From: Actinomycetota bacterium
GTDB taxonomy: Bacteria; Actinomycetota; Acidimicrobiia; Acidimicrobiales; Ilumatobacteraceae
DNA length: 32,265 nt
Assembly (NCBI GenBank): GCA_030685215.1
Contig: JAUXQB010000181.1
Span: 1-32,265, forward strand
Direction: 5' to 3'
Under the pieces are notes generated by a model. It worked only from the letters and a program-made list of their open reading frames with translations. It ran no database searches and was not told the DNA's origin. Position numbers and translations under genes: made by a program. Position 1 is the first letter of the stretch. Each line of letters starts with the position of its first letter. Below are positions 15,908 through 24,897 of this stretch, piece by piece.

Positions 15908-18697
15908 ATGAGTGCCGACGTGATCGTGATTGCAGCAGGCGTGGCGTTGACCGGGTTCTTGTGGTGGTTCTTCTTCGGCCCGAAGCGCGCCGGCAGCGCG
16001 AGCGTTGTCGGTGGCATTCAGGAGGTGACGATCACCGTGAAGGGCGGCTACTCGCCCAGTGTGATCCGCGTGCAGCAGGGTGTCCCGCTGCTGCTGACGT
16101 TCGATCGACAGGAGTCCGGTGACTGCACGTCGCGGGTCGTCTTTGCCGACTTCGGCGCTTCGAAGAGCATCCCGGCGTTCGGAACCGCGACGCTTGAGTT
16201 CACACCCGACAAGGTCGGCGAGTTCGGCTTCGCGTGTGGCATGAACATGATCCATGGGACGCTGGTCGTGGAGCCAGCGGGTGGCGACGCGATTCCCGGC
16301 GTTGATCGAGCGGACGTGAGCTTCGGGACCGAGCGTGTCACCGTCGAGTACGACCCCACCCGGGTCACCCCAGAGGTGTTGCAGGTGGCCGTCGCCGACT
16401 CCGGGTATCGGATGGTCCCTCGCGCCGCGCCTGGTTCGGCATCGACCGAGGACCAGGAGGCGGCGGAACGTCGAGCGGAGATCGCCGACCTGTCGAGGCG
16501 GGTGCTGATCGGTGCCGTGCTGGCGGCACCGGTCGTGTTCGCAGTGATGGCCGCCGACATCTTCGGCGCGACCTGGGTGCCCGAGTTCCTGCTGAACCGA
16601 TGGTTGCAGTTCGCCTTGATCTCTCCGGTGATGTTCTACACCGGATGGCCGATCCACCGCACCGGCTGGCTGACGATGAAACACCGCAGCGCAGACATGA
16701 ACAGCCTGATCACGATTGGAACCATCGCCGCGTACGGCTACAGCGTGCTCGTCACCGTCGCCCCGTCGCTGGTGCCCGCCGATGTGCGCGAGGTGTACTT
16801 CGAAGCGGTCGGCGTCATCATCACCTTGATCCTGCTCGGTCGTCTGCTCGAGGTCCGCGCCAAGGCCGGCACCGGCGAAGCGATTCGCAAGCTGATCGGC
16901 CTCCAAGCCCGCACCGCCACCGTCATTCGAGACGGCGTCGAGGTCGAGATCCCCGTCGAAGACGTCACCCCCGGTGACGTGGTGCTCGTTCGCCCCGGCG
17001 AGAAGGTGCCCGTCGACGGGATCATCGTCGAGGGCCGCTCCACCCTCGACGAGTCGATGGTCACCGGTGAATCGATCCCGGTCACCAAGTCAACCGGCGA
17101 CATCGTCATCGGCGCAACCATCAACCAGACCGGCGCGTTCCGATTCGAGGCGACCAACGTTGGTGCCGACACGATGCTCGCCCAGATCATCCGACTCGTC
17201 GAGCAAGCCCAAGGCTCCAAAGCCCCCATCCAGCGCCTCGCCGACCTCGTCTCCTCGTACTTCGTCCCGGCGGTGATGTTCATCGCGATCGCCACGTTCG
17301 TCACCTGGTTCGTCGTCGGACCCGAACCCGCGTTCACCCTCGCTCTCGTCGCCGCGGTCGCGGTGTTGATCATCGCCTGCCCGTGTGCGCTCGGGTTGGC
17401 GACACCGTTGTCGATCATGGTCTCCACCGGCAAGGGTGCAGAACACGGCATCCTCATCCGCTCCGCCGAATCGCTCGAAACCGCCCACAAGATCGACACC
17501 ATCGTGTTGGACAAGACCGGCACCATCACCCGCGGCGAACCGGCGCTCACCGACGTCATCGTCGCCGATGGTATCGACGCCGACGCGATGCTGCGTCTCG
17601 TCGCCTCGGCCGAACAATCCTCCGAGCATCCGCTCGCGCAGGCGATCGTCACCGGCGCCCGCGACCGCAAGCTCGAAATGTCGGCGACGACCGACTTCGA
17701 GTCGATCACTGGCAAAGGCATCCGTGCGCTCGTCGACGGCCACGAGATCCTCATCGGCAACCGGCGACTCCTCGACGACGCCTCGATCGACACGACCAAC
17801 CTGAACGCCGAGGTCGACCGACTCGCCGAAGCAGGCCGCACACCGATGCTCGTCGCGATCGACGGGCAGCCCGGCGGGGTGATCGCCGTTGCCGACACCG
17901 TCAAAGAGGACTCCGCTGCCGCCATCGCCGCGCTCCGTCGACTCGGGATCCATGTCGCGATGATCACCGGCGACAACGCCCGCACCGCCACCGCCATCGC
18001 TCGCCAAGTCGGCATCGAACGCGTGCTCGCCGAAGTGCTCCCCGAACACAAAGCCCTCGAGGTCCGACGCCTCCAAGACGAAGGCCGCATCGTCGCCATG
18101 GTCGGCGATGGCATCAACGACGCACCGGCCCTCGCCCAGGCCGACGTCGGCTTCGCAATCGGGACCGGCACCGATGTCGCCATCGAGTCCTCCGACATCA
18201 CCCTCATCTCCGGCGCCCTCAACGGCGTGGTCACCGCCATCACCCTGAGCCGGTCCACCATGCGCAACATCCGCCAGAACCTGTTCCTCGCGTTCGTGTA
18301 CAACGGCCTCGGCATCCCCATCGCCGTCGGCGTGCTCTACCCCTTCACCGGAACCCAACTGAGCCCGATGTTCGCCGCCGCAGCCATGGCACTATCGAGT
18401 CTCTCGGTCGTCACCAACGCCAGCCGGCTCCGCCGCTGGCACCCACGGCCCATCGAAGCCGCCCGGGTGCCGTCGGCCACCGAACCCGTTGTGGAGACCG
18501 GCGCGCACGAGCACAGCCTCTCCACCGCGAAGTCGGCCACCGATCCGGTGTGCGGAATGAATGTCGACATCGCAAGCGCCCCAATGCACGCGGTGCACAG
18601 CGACACTGTCCACTTCTTTTGCTCCACCCGTTGTCACGACACTTTCATCGCAAACCCTGATCTGTTCGTCCCAACGGGCTCCAGCCCCATGAACTAG
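15908..18697 (+). CDS. copA: Cu(I)-exporting P1B-1 ATPase fused to cupredoxin and YHS domains
   Basis: This 929-residue protein starts at ATG 15908, with GGAGGA five bases before it. Order: N-terminal membrane anchor (about 4-22); COG4633-type cupredoxin (about 35-120) with Cys73 in GDCTSRVVF and Cys110 in [10 protein letters not shown]; an HMA-like fold lacking CxxC (about 128-178); eight-helix P1B core with TGES, CPC at 491-493, phospho-Asp535 in [18 protein letters not shown], and GDGINDAP; and a C-terminal YHS metal-binding domain (about 879-922, [11 protein letters not shown] and [11 protein letters not shown]). CPC indicates the Cu(I) class. The anchored cupredoxin may hand copper to or take it from the pump outside the membrane. 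The CsoR box lies upstream, and no BlaI-type box was found here. Confidence 0.92.
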   Translation: MSADVIVIAAGVALTGFLWWFFFGPKRAGSASVVGGIQEVTITVKGGYSPSVIRVQQGVPLLLTFDRQESGDCTSRVVFADFGASKSIPAFGTATLEFTPDKVGEFGFACGMNMIHGTLVVEPAGGDAIPGVDRADVSFGTERVTVEYDPTRVTPEVLQVAVADSGYRMVPRAAPGSASTEDQEAAERRAEIADLSRRVLIGAVLAAPVVFAVMAADIFGATWVPEFLLNRWLQFALISPVMFYTGWPIHRTGWLTMKHRSADMNSLITIGTIAAYGYSVLVTVAPSLVPADVREVYFEAVGVIITLILLGRLLEVRAKAGTGEAIRKLIGLQARTATVIRDGVEVEIPVEDVTPGDVVLVRPGEKVPVDGIIVEGRSTLDESMVTGESIPVTKSTGDIVIGATINQTGAFRFEATNVGADTMLAQIIRLVEQAQGSKAPIQRLADLVSSYFVPAVMFIAIATFVTWFVVGPEPAFTLALVAAVAVLIIACPCALGLATPLSIMVSTGKGAEHGILIRSAESLETAHKIDTIVLDKTGTITRGEPALTDVIVADGIDADAMLRLVASAEQSSEHPLAQAIVTGARDRKLEMSATTDFESITGKGIRALVDGHEILIGNRRLLDDASIDTTNLNAEVDRLAEAGRTPMLVAIDGQPGGVIAVADTVKEDSAAAIAALRRLGIHVAMITGDNARTATAIARQVGIERVLAEVLPEHKALEVRRLQDEGRIVAMVGDGINDAPALAQADVGFAIGTGTDVAIESSDITLISGALNGVVTAITLSRSTMRNIRQNLFLAFVYNGLGIPIAVGVLYPFTGTQLSPMFAAAAMALSSLSVVTNASRLRRWHPRPIEAARVPSATEPVVETGAHEHSLSTAKSATDPVCGMNVDIASAPMHAVHSDTVHFFCSTRCHDTFIANPDLFVPTGSSPMN

Positions 18698-18736
18698 CAC
18701 GATTGTTCACCGCTCTTTGCCCATGCCGGTCGGTAT

Positions 18737-18755
18737 TTCCTACACGTTGTAGTAG
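18737..18755. promoter_or_regulatory. BlaI-type operator 4 (tlpA-ccdA operon)
   Basis: TTCCTACACGTTGTAGTAG, the same palindrome family with core ACA-N3-TGT. It directly abuts TAGCAT (18756-18761), a -10 element seven bases before the GTG start at 18769. Confidence 0.8.
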
Positions 18756-18768
18756 TAGCATCCTTTCG

Positions 18769-19320
18769 GTGGAAACCACCGAGGATCTCGCGCCAGGCAG
18801 CCGTCGACGTACCAAAGTCTTTGCTCTGGTGGCGATAGTGGTCGTCGCCGGGTACGCCGTGACACGTCCGTCGGGCGACAGTTCGTTCTGGGCGACCGGA
18901 GCGCCAGTCACGGTGCCGGAGGCCGGCAGACTGACGGAGTTGTCGGCCGACGAGTTCGAGGGTGTGTTGGTCGGGCTCCGCGGCACCCCGGTCATCGTCA
19001 ACATCTGGGCGTCTTGGTGCGCACCATGCCGGACCGAGACGCCGCTGCTCGAGCGAACCTGGCTGGCACACAACAGCGAAGTCGTCATTCTCGGCGTGGC
19101 CTCCAAGGATGTCGCCGAGAACTCGCTGTCGTTCATGGACGAGTTCGATGTCAGTTATCCCAACGTGTTCGACAGCTCCGGTGAAATCCGTGCTCGGCTC
19201 GGATTGCGCGGCTTCCCCACCACCTATGTCTTCGGTGCGGATGGCACGCTCCGCACCACCATTGTCGGAGGTCTCACCGAGCAGCGTCTGGCCGCCGTTC
19301 TCGAAGATCTCCGAGCGTGA
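18769..19320 (+). CDS. TlpA/ResA-like membrane-anchored thioredoxin
   Basis: This 183-residue protein starts at GTG 18769, chosen because a TAGCAT -10 element lies seven bases upstream, giving a leaderless mRNA; the frame is open further upstream but would run through the operator. There is one N-terminal anchor (KVFALVAIVVVAGYAV), then a thioredoxin fold with the redox pair CAPC (Cys84, Cys87) in NIWASWCAPCRTETP and cis-Pro region RGFPTTYVF. It reduces disulfides outside the membrane, fed with electrons by CcdA two genes downstream. Copper damages thiols, and copper-protein assembly needs reduced Cys, so the operon suits a copper island. The next gene overlaps by GTGA. Confidence 0.9.
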   Translation: METTEDLAPGSRRRTKVFALVAIVVVAGYAVTRPSGDSSFWATGAPVTVPEAGRLTELSADEFEGVLVGLRGTPVIVNIWASWCAPCRTETPLLERTWLAHNSEVVILGVASKDVAENSLSFMDEFDVSYPNVFDSSGEIRARLGLRGFPTTYVFGADGTLRTTIVGGLTEQRLAAVLEDLRA

Positions 19321-20024
19321 TCGACGTCGGCCTGCTGGCGACGATTGTGATCGTGCTGATCGTCCCATCGGTGTTCGTGCGTCCTTGGCCTTCGTCGGCC
19401 GCAGCGTCGGGAGTCATCGACGTCTCCATCGGAGCGCTGTTCTTCGGGCTCGCTGTGGGGCGGCTCACAGCGGTCGCGCTCGACGACCCTGGTTCACTCA
19501 CCAGCCTCAGTGACCTGATGATCATCCGCAGCGGTGTCGAATTCTGGCCCGGCGTCGCCGCTGGCCTCGCGTGGCTCGCCTTCGGCGCACGCCGCGACGG
19601 GATTGCCCCACTGCGCCGCGTCGCCGCGATCACTGCGCCGGCGCTGGTCGCGTGGGCCTGCTACGAAGCCACCTGCGTGCTCCGCGACGGCTGTCCCGGT
19701 CCATTGTCCACCGTCGGACTGCGGCCCGACGGCCTGGTCGAGCGGATGTTCCCGATCGGTCTCGTGGTCGCCGCATCTGCGGGCGCAGCAGCGATGGTCG
19801 GACGTCGGTGGCATCGACGCGGCATGCCCGACATAGAGGTCATCGTGACAGCCCTGTTCAGCATCGCCGTTGTTCGCTCGGTCGCCTCAATCTGGCTTCC
19901 CCATATCGGCAACGGATTGACCCGGCAGCACAGGACTTCGATTGCTGTTGGCATCATCGCAGTGATCGCACTCGTCGCCATCCGGTCACGAAGACTGCGG
20001 CCCGTGTTCTCGGGTGATGCGTGA
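19317..20024 (+). CDS. Polytopic membrane protein, possibly Lgt-like
   Basis: This 235-residue protein starts at GTG 19317, overlapping the thioredoxin stop by GTGA. It has about six or seven hydrophobic segments. The stretch RSGVEFWPGVAAGLAWLAFGARRDG recalls the middle of prolipoprotein diacylglyceryl transferases, but the Lgt signature (GRWGNWWNQE in the real Lgt at 26768-27622) is absent. A CYEATCVLRDGCPG segment holds three Cys on a predicted outer loop, which may be a redox or metal site. Position between TlpA and CcdA suggests a role in disulfide or copper handling. Assignment is uncertain. Confidence 0.7.
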   Translation: MIDVGLLATIVIVLIVPSVFVRPWPSSAAASGVIDVSIGALFFGLAVGRLTAVALDDPGSLTSLSDLMIIRSGVEFWPGVAAGLAWLAFGARRDGIAPLRRVAAITAPALVAWACYEATCVLRDGCPGPLSTVGLRPDGLVERMFPIGLVVAASAGAAAMVGRRWHRRGMPDIEVIVTALFSIAVVRSVASIWLPHIGNGLTRQHRTSIAVGIIAVIALVAIRSRRLRPVFSGDA

Positions 20025-20743
20025 ACGGTGTAGTGCTCCCATTCGCCGCGATCGCCGCTGGTGTCGTCTCGGCGAGCAGCCCATGCGTCCTGCCGGTGTT
20101 ACCCGGCTACATTGCCGCGGTCTCTGCCACCGGCGGCGACGCTGGACTCCGACCGCGAGCGAGAATCCTCGGAGCGTTCGGTTTCGTCGCCGGGTTCACG
20201 ATCGTGTTCACCATCTTGGGGGCGACCGCATCGGCGCTCGGGGGGCTGCTGTACGACCAACTCGACACAGCTTTGCGAGTTGCCGGTGTGGTCTTGATCG
20301 TCTTCGGGTTGCACAGCCTCGGCGTACTTCAATCGTCAGCACTGGCGAGCGAACGTCGACCGGTTGCGCTGCACAGCGTCGGGCGGGGTCCACGCCGAGC
20401 CGCGGCTCTCGGCGCAGTGTTTGCTCTCGGCTGGACGCCATGCATCGGACCGATCCTGGCAACGATCCTCACCAAAGCGGCAGCCGACGCATCGTTGACC
20501 GAAGGCATGCTCCTCCTTCTTCTCTACTCGATCGGGCTCGGCGTGCCATTCATCGCTCTCGCCGTCTGGTTCGACAAGTCGGAACGCCCGCGAAAGTGGA
20601 TGATGCGCCGGTCCCGACTGCTGCAACGCATCGGCGGCCTCACCATGGTGATCGTTGGCATCGGTTACGTCTCCGGAGTGTGGGCAACGTTGTTCACCGG
20701 ACTCCAAGGATGGCTGGCCCGTACCGGTTGGCCGCCGATCTGA
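20021..20743 (+). CDS. ccdA: CcdA/DsbD-type thiol-disulfide electron transporter
   Basis: This 240-residue protein starts at GTG 20021, overlapping the previous stop by GTGA. Six to seven membrane helices carry the two redox Cys in the family motifs SSPCVLPVLPGY (Cys22) and GWTPCIGPIL (Cys141). CcdA passes electrons from cytoplasmic thioredoxin across the membrane to outer partners such as the TlpA-like protein encoded at the head of this operon. Length is normal for CcdA. All three genes overlap and so share BlaI-type box 4. Confidence 0.9.
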   Translation: MNGVVLPFAAIAAGVVSASSPCVLPVLPGYIAAVSATGGDAGLRPRARILGAFGFVAGFTIVFTILGATASALGGLLYDQLDTALRVAGVVLIVFGLHSLGVLQSSALASERRPVALHSVGRGPRRAAALGAVFALGWTPCIGPILATILTKAAADASLTEGMLLLLLYSIGLGVPFIALAVWFDKSERPRKWMMRRSRLLQRIGGLTMVIVGIGYVSGVWATLFTGLQGWLARTGWPPI

Positions 20744-20760
20744 CGTGGACCGTCCAACAA

Positions 20761-20779
20761 TTACGACATAATGTAGTAG
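20761..20779. promoter_or_regulatory. BlaI-type operator 5 (rhodanese)
   Basis: TTACGACATAATGTAGTAG, one base from the best consensus copy. It contains CATAAT and is followed by TAGCAC, either of which could be the -10. The rhodanese ATG is at 20865, so this mRNA has a leader of about 75 bases, unlike several other boxes. Confidence 0.8.
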
Positions 20780-20864
20780 TAGCACGAAGGCAATTCGATC
20801 GCCGGCCAGTCCCATCGCTTCCGCCATCCCCGCACAGAGCGCAACTCACCGAGGAGACCAACAC

Positions 20865-21389
20865 ATGTCACCACTCACACGTCGAAGCAACGCCGGTGGC
20901 GTCAACCAACCGATGGGGCCAGGGCCTCGATCGGACAAGGTGATCATGGTCGGGTTCATCACGCTCGGGGTGAGCGTGGTGCTCTACTTCGCGCTCGGGA
21001 TGCCCGGCATGGACCACAGTAGCTCCACCTCGACGATGGACGGCATGGACATGTCGTCCGGTAGCGCTCCACACCGACTGGTGGACCCGGTCACATTCGA
21101 AGCAGCGCTCGCCGACCCCGACGCAGTCGTGATCAACGTTCACGTGCCGTACGAGGGTGAGATCGAAGGCACAGACCTGTTCTTACAGTACGACAAGATC
21201 GATCCTGCATCGCTTCCCTCCGACCCAGCCACCCCACTTGTGGTGTACTGCAGGTCGGGCTCGATGTCCGCCGAGGCCGTGGTTACTCTCGCTGGACTCG
21301 GTTACACGAACATCCTCGAACTCGACGGTGGCATGAACGCGTGGCGCGCGAGCGGCCGAGAGGTCACATCGAGGGTGACCGAAGGGTGA
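20865..21389 (+). CDS. Membrane-anchored rhodanese-domain protein with Met/His loop
   Basis: This 174-residue protein starts at ATG 20865, with a GAGGAG ribosome site near 20850. There is one membrane helix (about 26-46, VIMVGFITLGVSVVLYFALG), then a Met/His/Ser-rich segment (GMPGMDHSSSTSTMDGMDM) typical of copper-binding loops, then a rhodanese domain with active Cys129 in VVYCRSGSMS and end motif LDGGMNAWRASG. Rhodaneses move sulfur or act as redox sensors. Here the catalytic domain would face outside, next to the TlpA/CcdA thiol system. A box 5 promoter gives it its own control. Confidence 0.85.
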   Translation: MSPLTRRSNAGGVNQPMGPGPRSDKVIMVGFITLGVSVVLYFALGMPGMDHSSSTSTMDGMDMSSGSAPHRLVDPVTFEAALADPDAVVINVHVPYEGEIEGTDLFLQYDKIDPASLPSDPATPLVVYCRSGSMSAEAVVTLAGLGYTNILELDGGMNAWRASGREVTSRVTEG

Positions 21390-21517
21390 CCGTTCAGCAT
21401 CCGCAGTCGGCTTCCCACATGGTCGGATGGGGTCGGAGGTTGTCGGGATCGCCACGATGTGTCATTCGTCGGCCTGGTTCGCAATGCATTCGTAACATTG
21501 CTAGCCTGTTGCCCGTC

Positions 21518-22729
21518 ATGTCGTCCCGCCCCTCGATTCGTACCATGCTCGCTGCGTCCACGCTGGTGGTCAGTTTCCTCGCCGCACCCTTCACGGTGCA
21601 GGCCGGCGGAGTCGACGAGGCGGAGCGCAAGGTCGAGCAGGTGCTCGAAGACCTCGACAACCTTCACAGTCAGCTCGAGGACCTTCACGAGGCCTTCGGC
21701 GCTGCCGTGACTCGCCAGGAGGAACTCGCCGTCGAGATCCAGGCGTCGCAAGCCCGCGTCGACGAGCTGTCGCTCGAACTGGGTGAAGTCGAGTCCGCGC
21801 TCCAGCAGATCGCGGTCGACCGGTTCACCTCTGGCGACACGCTCAGCCTCAGCCCCATCTTCTCCGACGCCGACACCTACAGCCAGGCCGAACAGAGCGC
21901 GGCGCTGGGCCTGGTGGCCATCGACACCGGCGAAGGCGACATCGACCGGCTGCAATACCTGGTCGACGAGCTCGCCGACGAGCGAGCCTCCCTCGACCAG
22001 AAGCAACAGGAAGCAACCGACCTCGTTTCGTCACTCGAGCAGCAGCGCATCGAGTTCGAGTCACTCGAAGCGGCGTACGTGGTCAAAGAAGCCGAGGCGC
22101 GCGCTGAGCTCGGCGACGCTCGGTTGCAAGCCGAGGAAGAGGCACGCGCTGCGGCGGCAGCTGCAGCCGCGGAAGCTGCTGCGGCAGAGGCCGCTTCCGC
22201 ACCTTCGAGTAATCCGGCTGGCAACGGCACCGTTGGCGGCGGCACGGTTACCACACCGCGAGGCGGCGGCGGCAACACGGGGGGCGGTTCCGCTCCACCG
22301 ACTCCCGCGCCAAGCCCCGCGCCCGCGCCAAGCCCGGCGCCCGCGCCAAGCCCGGCGCCCGCCGCGCCGCCTGTCTCCGGCAAAGCCGGCACCGCCGTGG
22401 CGGCCGCCTACAGTCAGCTCGGTGTGCCCTACAAATTCGCCACCTCGTCGCCCGGCGTCAACTTCGACTGTTCCGGCCTCACCAAGTACGCATGGGGGCG
22501 GGCGGGCGTGTCGCTGCCGCACCAGAGCCGTGCACAGTTCGCCGGCGTGCCGCACGTCTCCAAGGCAGAGGTGCAGCCGGGCGACCTCATCTTCTACTAC
22601 TCGCCCATCGGGCATGTCGGCATCTACATCGGCAACGGACAGCTCATCCACGCGCCACAGACCGGCGACGTCGTCAAGATCTCCAACGTCAACTGGGGCA
22701 AGGTGGTCGGCATCGGCCGACCCGGCTGA
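21518..22729 (+). CDS. Secreted coiled-coil NlpC/P60 peptidoglycan hydrolase (RipA-like)
   Basis: This 403-residue protein starts at ATG 21518, ten bases after a TAGCCT -10 element. Order: signal peptide (about 1-28, cut near VQA-GG); long coiled coil (about 30-215) containing IAVDRFTSGDT, shared with the M23 peptidase at 27674-28903; Ala-rich helix; Gly/Thr linker and three PAPSPAPA-type repeats (about 260-285); and NlpC/P60 domain with catalytic Cys in FDCSGLTKYAWG and His in GHVGIYIG. It cleaves stem peptides during growth or division. The coiled coil may hold the enzyme inactive or bind FtsEX-like partners. No BlaI-type box was found before it, though the blaI gene follows directly. Confidence 0.9.
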   Translation: MSSRPSIRTMLAASTLVVSFLAAPFTVQAGGVDEAERKVEQVLEDLDNLHSQLEDLHEAFGAAVTRQEELAVEIQASQARVDELSLELGEVESALQQIAVDRFTSGDTLSLSPIFSDADTYSQAEQSAALGLVAIDTGEGDIDRLQYLVDELADERASLDQKQQEATDLVSSLEQQRIEFESLEAAYVVKEAEARAELGDARLQAEEEARAAAAAAAAEAAAAEAASAPSSNPAGNGTVGGGTVTTPRGGGGNTGGGSAPPTPAPSPAPAPSPAPAPSPAPAAPPVSGKAGTAVAAAYSQLGVPYKFATSSPGVNFDCSGLTKYAWGRAGVSLPHQSRAQFAGVPHVSKAEVQPGDLIFYYSPIGHVGIYIGNGQLIHAPQTGDVVKISNVNWGKVVGIGRPG

Positions 22730-22780
22730 ACCCCGATACCCGCGCCCAGCACGACGAACGACCGACGGCTTGTCGGTTGC

Positions 22781-22799
22781 TGACTACACCGTGTAGAAG
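22781..22799. promoter_or_regulatory. BlaI-type operator 6 (blaI autoregulation)
   Basis: TGACTACACCGTGTAGAAG with core ACA-N3-TGT. A TATACT -10 element (22819-22824) lies 19 bp downstream and the blaI start is 22843, so the repressor probably controls its own operon. Confidence 0.8.
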
Positions 22800-22842
22800 T
22801 CGACGTGTCGAGAGACGTTATACTCACGGCCGGAGGTACGAG

Positions 22843-23199
22843 ATGAAGAAGCGGCCCGATGGCGCACTGGAACACGACATCATGACCGTGCTGTGGTCGG
22901 CCGATAAGCCGCTCCAACCAGGCGAGATCAAGGATCAGCTCCACACAGCACTCGCGTATACGAGTGTTGCCACGGTGCTCGGCAGACTGCAGGCAAAGGG
23001 CCTTGTGACCCGATCAGGGTCGGGACGCGGCTACGCATACTCCGCGTCCATTGACGAGTCACAGTTGGCGGTGCGCCGGATCGGTGAGGTGCTCTCGTCG
23101 GCCTCTGACAAAGGCCAGGTGCTCGCAGGGTTCATCGGGAGTCTTTCGAAGAAGGACATGACTGCGCTCCGCGCGATGCTCGGCGACGACGATCTCTGA
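22843..23199 (+). CDS. blaI: BlaI/MecI-family transcriptional repressor
   Basis: This 118-residue protein starts at ATG 22843, with GGAGG at 22832-22836. It has a winged helix in the first 75 residues (ALEHDIMTVLWSADKPLQPG, then YTSVATVLGRLQAKGLVTRS and GYAYSAS), followed by a helical dimerisation tail (VRRIGEVLSSASDKGQVLAGFIGSLSKKDMTALRAML). It binds palindromes as a dimer. There is no Cys at all, so unlike CopY it cannot sense metal through a Cys cluster. Release is expected through cleavage triggered by the M56 protease encoded next, whose start overlaps its stop by one base (TGATG). It is the only BlaI-type protein here and the best candidate to bind the 12 boxes. Confidence 0.93.
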   Translation: MKKRPDGALEHDIMTVLWSADKPLQPGEIKDQLHTALAYTSVATVLGRLQAKGLVTRSGSGRGYAYSASIDESQLAVRRIGEVLSSASDKGQVLAGFIGSLSKKDMTALRAMLGDDDL

Positions 23200-24071
23200 T
23201 GTCCGCCTCGTTGTTGTCACCACTGGCCGTCGCGACGACGCTTGCCATATTCGTGACGGCGATGCATCGCCGGCTGCCGCCCGCCGTGGCCGCCCGAGCG
23301 ATGACCGTCGCCCTGGCGGTCGTGGCCGCCGCTGCGGCGCCGACATTGTGGATACTGTCCATCGGCTTCGTTGCCCACCTCCCACTGCTCGGGGGCAGTT
23401 TGGACTGGTGCGCCGACGCCTTTGGCGTTCATGACTCGATTCCGCTCTGGATGGGAACCCCGGCACTCCTGCTTTCCGTTGCGGGCTTCGTGAGAGTCCG
23501 GACAGTGCTTCGTTCGTTCCGCAGACTCCGACACGACGACCCCGGCCGCGTCGAGATCGCCGATCACGCACAACCGTTTGCGTTCACACTGCCCGGCCGA
23601 GGGGGGCAAGTGATCGTGTCCAGTGCTCTGGTCGACATGTTGGATGACGCTGAGCAGGCAGTAGTGCTCGCACATGAGCGGGCACACGCCGACCACCGTC
23701 ATGACCGTTACCTGCTCACGGCGCAGCTGGCGGTAGCAGTTGTGCCACCCCTACGTGCTCTGTCGAGCAGGTTGAAGTTCTCACTCGAGCGGTGGGCTGA
23801 CGAGTCAGCTGTCGCGCAGTGCGGTGATCGTCGACTCGTTGCACGTACCCTCGGCAAGGTCGCGTTGCGCAGTCTCAGCCCCGCAGGGGCCTTGAGCTTC
23901 GCGGGGCTCGGCGTACCTGCCCGGGTGGCCGCACTTCTTGCGCCACCGCCCACATCCCCGCGTTCCGGCGTTCAGGGTGCGCTTTGGGGAGCGATCGCGC
24001 TGACAGGGGCCATGGCGGCATTTCAGATACACCACCTGTCGCGCCTCATCACCGCGCTCTGCCCCACCTGA
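23199..24071 (+). CDS. M56 (BlaR1-type) membrane metalloprotease without sensor domain
   Basis: This 290-residue protein starts at ATG 23199, overlapping the blaI stop by one base. Membrane segments lie near 5-25, 33-60, 86-103 and 173-188, plus a C-terminal helix. The cytoplasmic zinc site is HERAH (159-163) with downstream acidic residues in ERWADESA (about 197-203). BlaR1/MecR1 proteins add a penicillin-binding sensor at the C-terminus; here the chain ends about 20 residues after the last helix, as in short actinobacterial homologues. It should inactivate BlaI after an unknown signal, possibly copper or envelope stress. A pair of hairpins follows the gene. Confidence 0.9.
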   Translation: MSASLLSPLAVATTLAIFVTAMHRRLPPAVAARAMTVALAVVAAAAAPTLWILSIGFVAHLPLLGGSLDWCADAFGVHDSIPLWMGTPALLLSVAGFVRVRTVLRSFRRLRHDDPGRVEIADHAQPFAFTLPGRGGQVIVSSALVDMLDDAEQAVVLAHERAHADHRHDRYLLTAQLAVAVVPPLRALSSRLKFSLERWADESAVAQCGDRRLVARTLGKVALRSLSPAGALSFAGLGVPARVAALLAPPPTSPRSGVQGALWGAIALTGAMAAFQIHHLSRLITALCPT

Positions 24072-24076
24072 CGTTC

Positions 24077-24147
24077 TCGGCATTCGACAACTGCCGAAAT
24101 CGCCACTCGCGTGACCCGGGGCGTCCGTTACGGACAGGCCACCCCGG
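24077..24147 (+). terminator. Two hairpins after the blaI-M56 operon
   Basis: TCGGCA/TGCCGA arms (24077-24082 and 24092-24097) begin six bases after the M56 stop. A stronger nested hairpin follows, with outer arms CCGGGG (24116-24121) and CCCCGG (24142-24147) and an inner GTCCG-TTA-CGGAC. Neither has a T-tract, so a terminator role is only plausible. The remaining sequence to box 7 at 24309 shows no gene. Confidence 0.35.
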
Positions 24148-24308
24148 ACGACGCAGCCAGCGTGACTGAAGGGACGCTCTGATCGCTTGGGGACCACACG
24201 CCCCCAGAGCAAGCAGACTCGTCCTTGACCCGACGCATGCCAGGGGCGGCCACCAGGCCACGACGATCCCCGATGTGACGACACTGACTTGTGTTGCCGG
24301 GCGGCTAT

Positions 24309-24327
24309 CTACGACATAATGTAGTAG
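24309..24327. promoter_or_regulatory. BlaI-type operator 7 (small membrane protein)
   Basis: CTACGACATAATGTAGTAG matches the consensus at every position. It contains CATAAT (24315-24320), a likely -10 element. The start codon of the controlled gene is GTG 24359. Confidence 0.85.
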
Positions 24328-24358
24328 TTGATTGCTCACGCAACCCGAGGAGCCAATA

Positions 24359-24748
24359 GTGCCACCGAACAAGAGGCGCACGAGCGCCGGGGATGTCGAA
24401 CATCACGGTCGGGTCACGCTGCACCGCGACGGCATCCCGACCGCCAGCTCATTCGAGCCGACGCCATCTGCGATGAAGCGGCGGACGACCCCGCGCGACA
24501 CACCAGCACCGTCGAGCCGATACACGCCCCCGATCAAGTCGTTCCGATTCCGTCCCGGTTGGCACAAGGCCGTCGGTACTGCCCTTCTCCTGCTCGGGAT
24601 CTCTGTTGCCGTTCTCAACGACATCGTGTTGCTCGGCGGTCCCAGAACACTCCTGCCAGGTGGACACAACGAGCTGTATCTTCTGCTCGGCATTGTCGTC
24701 GGCGGCTTTGGCACTTGGTGGTTCGGCTGGTTCGATGATGAGAAGTAG
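24359..24748 (+). CDS. Two-helix membrane protein of unknown function
   Basis: This protein has 129 residues from GTG 24359, picked because GAGGAG (24347-24352) sits six bases upstream; the upstream TTG at 24332 lacks a ribosome site. The first 70 residues are basic and Thr/Pro-rich with no fold evident. Two hydrophobic helices follow (AVGTALLLLGISVAVLNDIV and LYLLLGIVVGGFGTWWFGW) separated by GGPRTLLPGGHNE, which should lie outside. The N-terminus is then cytoplasmic. Function is not recognised. A perfect BlaI-type box upstream marks it as part of the regulon. Confidence 0.75.
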   Translation: MPPNKRRTSAGDVEHHGRVTLHRDGIPTASSFEPTPSAMKRRTTPRDTPAPSSRYTPPIKSFRFRPGWHKAVGTALLLLGISVAVLNDIVLLGGPRTLLPGGHNELYLLLGIVVGGFGTWWFGWFDDEK

Positions 24749-24897
24749 GCGCTCGTCACTCCCAGCCGACCCGACCAGCAGGCGAGTTGGCGAACGGGGG
24801 CTCTGGCCGACGACGAAGGACGTGAGGAAGCGACGGTTCCGGACTCAAACGGGTCCGGCGGCAGATCCGAACGGCTCGGGAAGTTGCGAGACCTCGG

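Noticed and set aside
16738-18321. Long minus-strand frame opposite the copper ATPase
   Set aside because: Antisense shadow of a gene with complete P-type ATPase motifs; composition is Ser/Arg-rich without any fold signature.
22813-22824. Second BlaI-type box near the blaI -10 element
   Set aside because: The sequence around CGACGTGTCGAG and TTATACT does not keep the ACA-N3-TGT core.
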